Source: Actinomycetes bacterium
Lineage (GTDB): Bacteria; Bacillota_I; Bacilli_A; RF39; UBA660
DNA length: 8,426 bases
Reading direction: 5' to 3'
NCBI GenBank assembly: GCA_021152765.1
Contig: JAGKUT010000029.1
Coordinates: forward strand, 1-8,426
In this document: piece after piece, positions 5,684 to 8,426 of the stretch
How positions within the stretch are numbered: position 1 is the stretch's first letter
Layout: each line of letters opens with the position of its first letter
Notes under the pieces: model-generated
Seen by the model: the letters and a program-made list of their open reading frames with translations, nothing else
What the model was told of the DNA's origin: nothing
Database searches by the model: none
Made by a program: the position numbers and the translations under genes

Positions 5684-7109
5684 TTATTTTCCCCCAATCA
5701 ATATTAGTTTTATAAATAGGTGTTGATGATGTATTTAAAGAATAATTAGTATCTGTCATATCTTTATAGACATCTATTCTATCTGATAGAGATGTAGCAG
5801 TATCCATATTGATATTATCATTTATGGTACTAGATAAATCATCTGTTCCAATATCATTAGAACTTATATCACTACCACTATCATTAGAAGTAGTATCAAC
5901 ACTTGAATTTTCATTATCACTTAAATTAGAGTTGCTATCTTCGCTATTAGAAGTATTAGAACTATCTAAATTAGAAGATGAATTATTAGAATTCATATTT
6001 GGATCAACGCCACCAGAATAACTATCATTACCACCGTTAGAAGTGGAATTGTCATTACTACTATTAGAGTTAGAAGAATTATCTACTGTTTTACCATACC
6101 TAGACATAGCAATCATACTTGTACCTAAAGCAGTTAAAGAATGTAATTCACTCATATTTGCAGTAGCTCCAGTATTTGCATTAAGTAAAGCAGATACTAA
6201 TTGTGGTGATGAAATTATAAATAATAAGGCCCCTATAACAATTAATATTGATGACATTACATAACTTGTTTCACTAGCTACTTGTCCGTAAACATTAAAT
6301 AATATACCTATACAAAGGTATTGTACTGTCGTGACGAGAAAAGTACCCATAACACCTTTACACCACACTTCAAACGAATGTGATCTATTAGAAACTAATG
6401 ATGTACAAACAAAAGGTGCTATGGCCTTATACAGAGCAAGTTCTATTATTCTTTTAGCAACTTGTATTCCTATAAAAAATAAAAGTACCGCGACTAATAA
6501 TCCAACTAAAAAAATGGTAAATGTACTAAAACTATATTTATATTTACCACTATCAAATAATCCGTCATCAACAACATCATTATAATCAACCGTCCACCAA
6601 TGTTCTATGAAATACTTTTTATCTTTTTCTTCCATTTTATCATCATCAGCAAACGCAGTTAAAATCATAGAGGACATACTTGATTCTATTGATACAGCAC
6701 TACCAGTATTATTAGAAGATACTGAAACAACGTATTGTGTCATTTTAGAAGATAAGTCATATCCCCAGTTAAATAATGGTGGTATTAAAAACATCATAAC
6801 AATAGCAAATATAACACCTTTAAATACTTTGGTAGGTGATGAATTATCTTCTTGATCTACAAAATATCTCATTATTAATTCCAGTATAACCTTTAGTATT
6901 AACCACGTACAAGCAACAATAATCGCAGACGAGTAAATTTTATTAACATAAGCATTATCAAAAAACTTAAATTTCCATATATCATCAATAATTAAAAAAA
7001 TTCCGTCTAATAATGTTAAAGCACCTTTAGCTAAAAACCAAAAGACAGAACGGATTGCGTCTTTAATCCAACTAGCAGACTCTAATTGTACCGCTAATAC
7101 TTGTACCAT
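5652..7109 (-). CDS. VirB6/TrbL-like conjugation channel membrane protein with a low-complexity tail
   Basis: This is the polytopic subunit expected to form part of the inner membrane channel. Hydrophobic spans are visible near residues 21-41, 58-80, 97-115, 196-218, 222-240 (weaker), 252-274 and 284-304. Between the third and fourth lies an extracytoplasmic-looking loop rich in Ser/Asn, then Asp/Glu. After SSPQLVSALLNANTGA (300-315), which resembles the conserved C-terminal segment of Gram-positive TrbL/VirB6-like proteins, comes a Ser/Asn/Asp-rich tail (about 343-430). A final 55 residues without obvious motif complete the protein. The ATG at 7109 has a ribosome site, AGGTG, that overlaps the upstream TAG. 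Its 3' end overlaps prgI by 32 bases. Assignment rests on topology, size and position next to prgI-virB4. Confidence 0.8.
   Translation of the reverse strand: MVQVLAVQLESASWIKDAIRSVFWFLAKGALTLLDGIFLIIDDIWKFKFFDNAYVNKIYSSAIIVACTWLILKVILELIMRYFVDQEDNSSPTKVFKGVIFAIVMMFLIPPLFNWGYDLSSKMTQYVVSVSSNNTGSAVSIESSMSSMILTAFADDDKMEEKDKKYFIEHWWTVDYNDVVDDGLFDSGKYKYSFSTFTIFLVGLLVAVLLFFIGIQVAKRIIELALYKAIAPFVCTSLVSNRSHSFEVWCKGVMGTFLVTTVQYLCIGILFNVYGQVASETSYVMSSILIVIGALLFIISSPQLVSALLNANTGATANMSELHSLTALGTSMIAMSRYGKTVDNSSNSNSSNDNSTSNGGNDSYSGGVDPNMNSNNSSSNLDSSNTSNSEDSNSNLSDNENSSVDTTSNDSGSDISSNDIGTDDLSSTINDNINMDTATSLSDRIDVYKDMTDTNYSLNTSSTPIYKTNIDWGKINVSNTEEHKS
5814..6083 (-). repeat. Ser/Asn/Asp-rich low-complexity segment of the VirB6-like gene
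   Basis: About 90 codons are dominated by Ser, Asn and Asp, for example NSSNSNSSNDNSTSNGGNDS. The AGT/TCT and AAT/GAT codons give repetitive DNA that creates open frames on the other strand. The segment is probably disordered and likely to vary in length between relatives. Confidence 0.7.
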
Positions 7110-7117
7110 ATTAGCAC

Positions 7118-8011
7118 CTACATTGTTTTAGTATAATCAGCAACTAATTTGATTTCTAAACTTCCAATATCTTTAAATAAATTTTTAGTCATATATATAG
7201 CGTCTGGTGTAAGTTTTCTTTGCCAAGCCATATTTTTAGGCGACCATTTATAACCGTGAGACTTTAAATCATTTCTAGTTTTTTCATCAGGTTTTTCATC
7301 AAAAAATATTTTTACTCTCATATCTTCTTTATCAAACTTAACTTCGCCACCGTCAAAATAATAACCGCCATTTTCAATATTATTCATTCTTTCTAATGTT
7401 TTAAGTCTATCTTCAACAGACTTAATATTTTGATTAGAGTTAGCTAAAACATAAGGTGGTAATTGATCTGTACCACTTTGTCTAGCTTTCTTGTTAAAAT
7501 CTTTATATGAATTATGTTTTTCTTTTAGATATTCTAATTTAGCTTCTAATTTTTCTTTAGCAAGTGGATCATCTGAACTAATCGGTTCATTATATCCATT
7601 TCTATATTTAGATAATATTTCATCTTTAGAGTAAGCTTTATTTAGCATATCATCAGTATTTTTATAAAACTTTTTAATCTTATCATCAATTTCATTGATA
7701 GTTTTATCCATTTTATTAGATATTTTATTCATCTTATCAACTGGATAATTTGCTGGACCAGCTACCGTAATAGGAACAAATCCCGCATTAATTCTTAAAT
7801 ATTCGTTATAAACATCAGTAAGCAAACCTTTAAATTGTTCTTTTCTTTTACTTAATATTTCTAATTGAGAACTGTTTAATTTTTGATCTTTATACTTTTC
7901 TAAAAATTGTTTATATTCCAAGTTAGCGTCATCTTGAATATGACTACCACGATTATACATACTTTGATTATTACAACGATTAATTAATTCTTTGTCTAAT
8001 TCTATATTCAA
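7118..8011 (-). CDS. Mobile-element accessory protein with AGPANY motif and C-terminal KSHGYKWSP module, function unknown
   Basis: I recognise the architecture from proteins common in Firmicute mobile elements and phages, but their function is not established. A helical N-terminus leads to the conserved TVAGPANYP (82-90) followed by VDKMNK. Coiled-coil-like charged helices follow at about 95-125 and 150-175, then PPYVLANSNQNI (185-196) and a helix with regular Leu (RLKTLERM). The C-terminal module, 215-280, contains KIFFDEKPDEKTRNDLKSHG and YKWSPKNMAWQRKLTPDAI. This compact domain is widely attached to mobile-element proteins and may bind nucleic acid (inference). There is no membrane span, so it should be cytosolic. 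The TTG at 8011 follows AAGGGGG and is coupled to the upstream gene, whose TAA touches the ribosome site. Location directly before the channel gene makes an ancillary transfer role possible. Confidence 0.75.
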   Translation of the reverse strand: MNIELDKELINRCNNQSMYNRGSHIQDDANLEYKQFLEKYKDQKLNSSQLEILSKRKEQFKGLLTDVYNEYLRINAGFVPITVAGPANYPVDKMNKISNKMDKTINEIDDKIKKFYKNTDDMLNKAYSKDEILSKYRNGYNEPISSDDPLAKEKLEAKLEYLKEKHNSYKDFNKKARQSGTDQLPPYVLANSNQNIKSVEDRLKTLERMNNIENGGYYFDGGEVKFDKEDMRVKIFFDEKPDEKTRNDLKSHGYKWSPKNMAWQRKLTPDAIYMTKNLFKDIGSLEIKLVADYTKTM

Positions 8012-8025
8012 ATTATAACCCCCTT
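8007..8025 (-). promoter_or_regulatory. Ribosome binding site with TTG start, copy 2 of a 19-base shared leader
   Basis: This is identical over 19 bases on the minus strand to 5099-5117 and again supplies the Shine-Dalgarno and a TTG start. It overlaps the final A of the preceding gene's TAA (8025-8027). Confidence 0.7.
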
Positions 8026-8426
8026 TATAATTTCATATCTTTTGTATTTTCTTTAATCCATTCAATTTGTTTTGATTGTTGATTTCTATATGGTAAAAAC
8101 CAACCAAACATATTGCCCGGACTACTTAAATTTTCACGGCCAACACATTTTTCTATAAATCTATTATTTTCTTCCCATTCAAAACCTAGAGGCGAAATAA
8201 GAAGTGTACCATTAAAACCAAGATCACTTTCATAATTAATAGCTAATCCTAAAGCGTCTTTAATAGTAGATTTAAAATGTTGTTCGCCATATCCTAAATT
8301 AATATCAAAGGTATATTTTTTATTAGGATCAAACTTTAAAAAATCTCTATCATAGATATTGTTATCTAAACAATAATCTATACTATCACAAACTATATTT
8401 TTGTATTTTTCATAACTATATTTATC
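8025..8426 (-). CDS. Unknown protein, C-terminal 133 residues (start outside window)
   Basis: On the minus strand the frame is open from the right edge to TAA at 8025-8027. It covers 133 codons and ends EWIKENTKDMKL. The visible part reads like a compact cytosolic alpha/beta protein rich in Tyr, Asp and Asn, with segments FKSTIKDALGLAINYESDLG, GTLLISPLGFEWEENNRF and SSPGNMFGWFLPYRNQQ. No membrane span or motif I can name is present. Its stop abuts the ribosome site of the AGPANY-family gene, so it belongs to the same operon. With the start missing, neither length nor domain class can be judged. Confidence 0.65.
   Translation of the reverse strand, partial: DKYSYEKYKNIVCDSIDYCLDNNIYDRDFLKFDPNKKYTFDINLGYGEQHFKSTIKDALGLAINYESDLGFNGTLLISPLGFEWEENNRFIEKCVGRENLSSPGNMFGWFLPYRNQQSKQIEWIKENTKDMKL

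Noticed and set aside
5809..6855. Four plus-strand open frames opposite the VirB6-like gene
   Set aside because: They mirror the Ser/Asn-rich tail and membrane segments of the opposite strand (Leu/Ser/Glu-rich translations) and have no credible starts.

Overview
The window is almost entirely a piece of a Gram-positive conjugative element (ICE or conjugative plasmid) in very AT-rich DNA. Two sample lines counted by hand gave 20% and 32% GC. Every complete gene in this part lies on the minus strand. The genes use TAA or TAG stops, encode Trp by TGG and show no in-frame TGA, so the ordinary bacterial code fits. TTG starts and strong G-rich ribosome binding sites are common. Gene families (PrgI, a Gram-positive VirB4, a TrbL/VirB6-like channel protein, a MobL/MobP3-type relaxase) point to a low-GC Firmicute or related gut Bacillota host, but the species cannot be named.

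Read in the direction of transcription (right to left), the transfer apparatus comes first: an unrecognised partial gene (8426-8025); a 297-residue accessory protein with an AGPANY motif and a C-terminal module common in mobile elements (8011-7118); a VirB6/TrbL-like polytopic membrane protein with a long Ser/Asn/Asp-rich tail (7109-5652); PrgI, the VirB3-like inner membrane protein (5683-5405); a 91-residue unknown (5391-5116); the VirB4 ATPase (5103-2737); and a membrane-anchored M23 peptidase (2713-2042). Spacing is tight, stop codons repeatedly abut or overlap the next Shine-Dalgarno, and one pair overlaps, so this is one operon. A weak terminator-like palindrome follows it.

A 310-base non-coding stretch (1732-2041) is packed with short inverted and direct repeats and is the best candidate for the origin of transfer. 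One palindrome carries TATCCTGC on the minus strand, which matches the nick consensus of IncP/VirD2-type MOBP relaxases. Downstream of it comes a relaxosome operon: a 43-residue membrane peptide, a 55-residue ribbon-helix-helix (RHH) protein, a 143-residue RHH protein and the relaxase. This oriT / two RHH genes / relaxase layout resembles the one described for the MOBL plasmid pLS20.

The relaxase keeps its putative catalytic Tyr and its HUH histidines but loses its remainder at about position 411-430. There the DNA changes abruptly to about 45% GC sequence holding the 3' end of a guanylate kinase-like gene on the plus strand. The junction is either a real recombination or deletion scar or an assembly chimera, and the sequence alone cannot decide.
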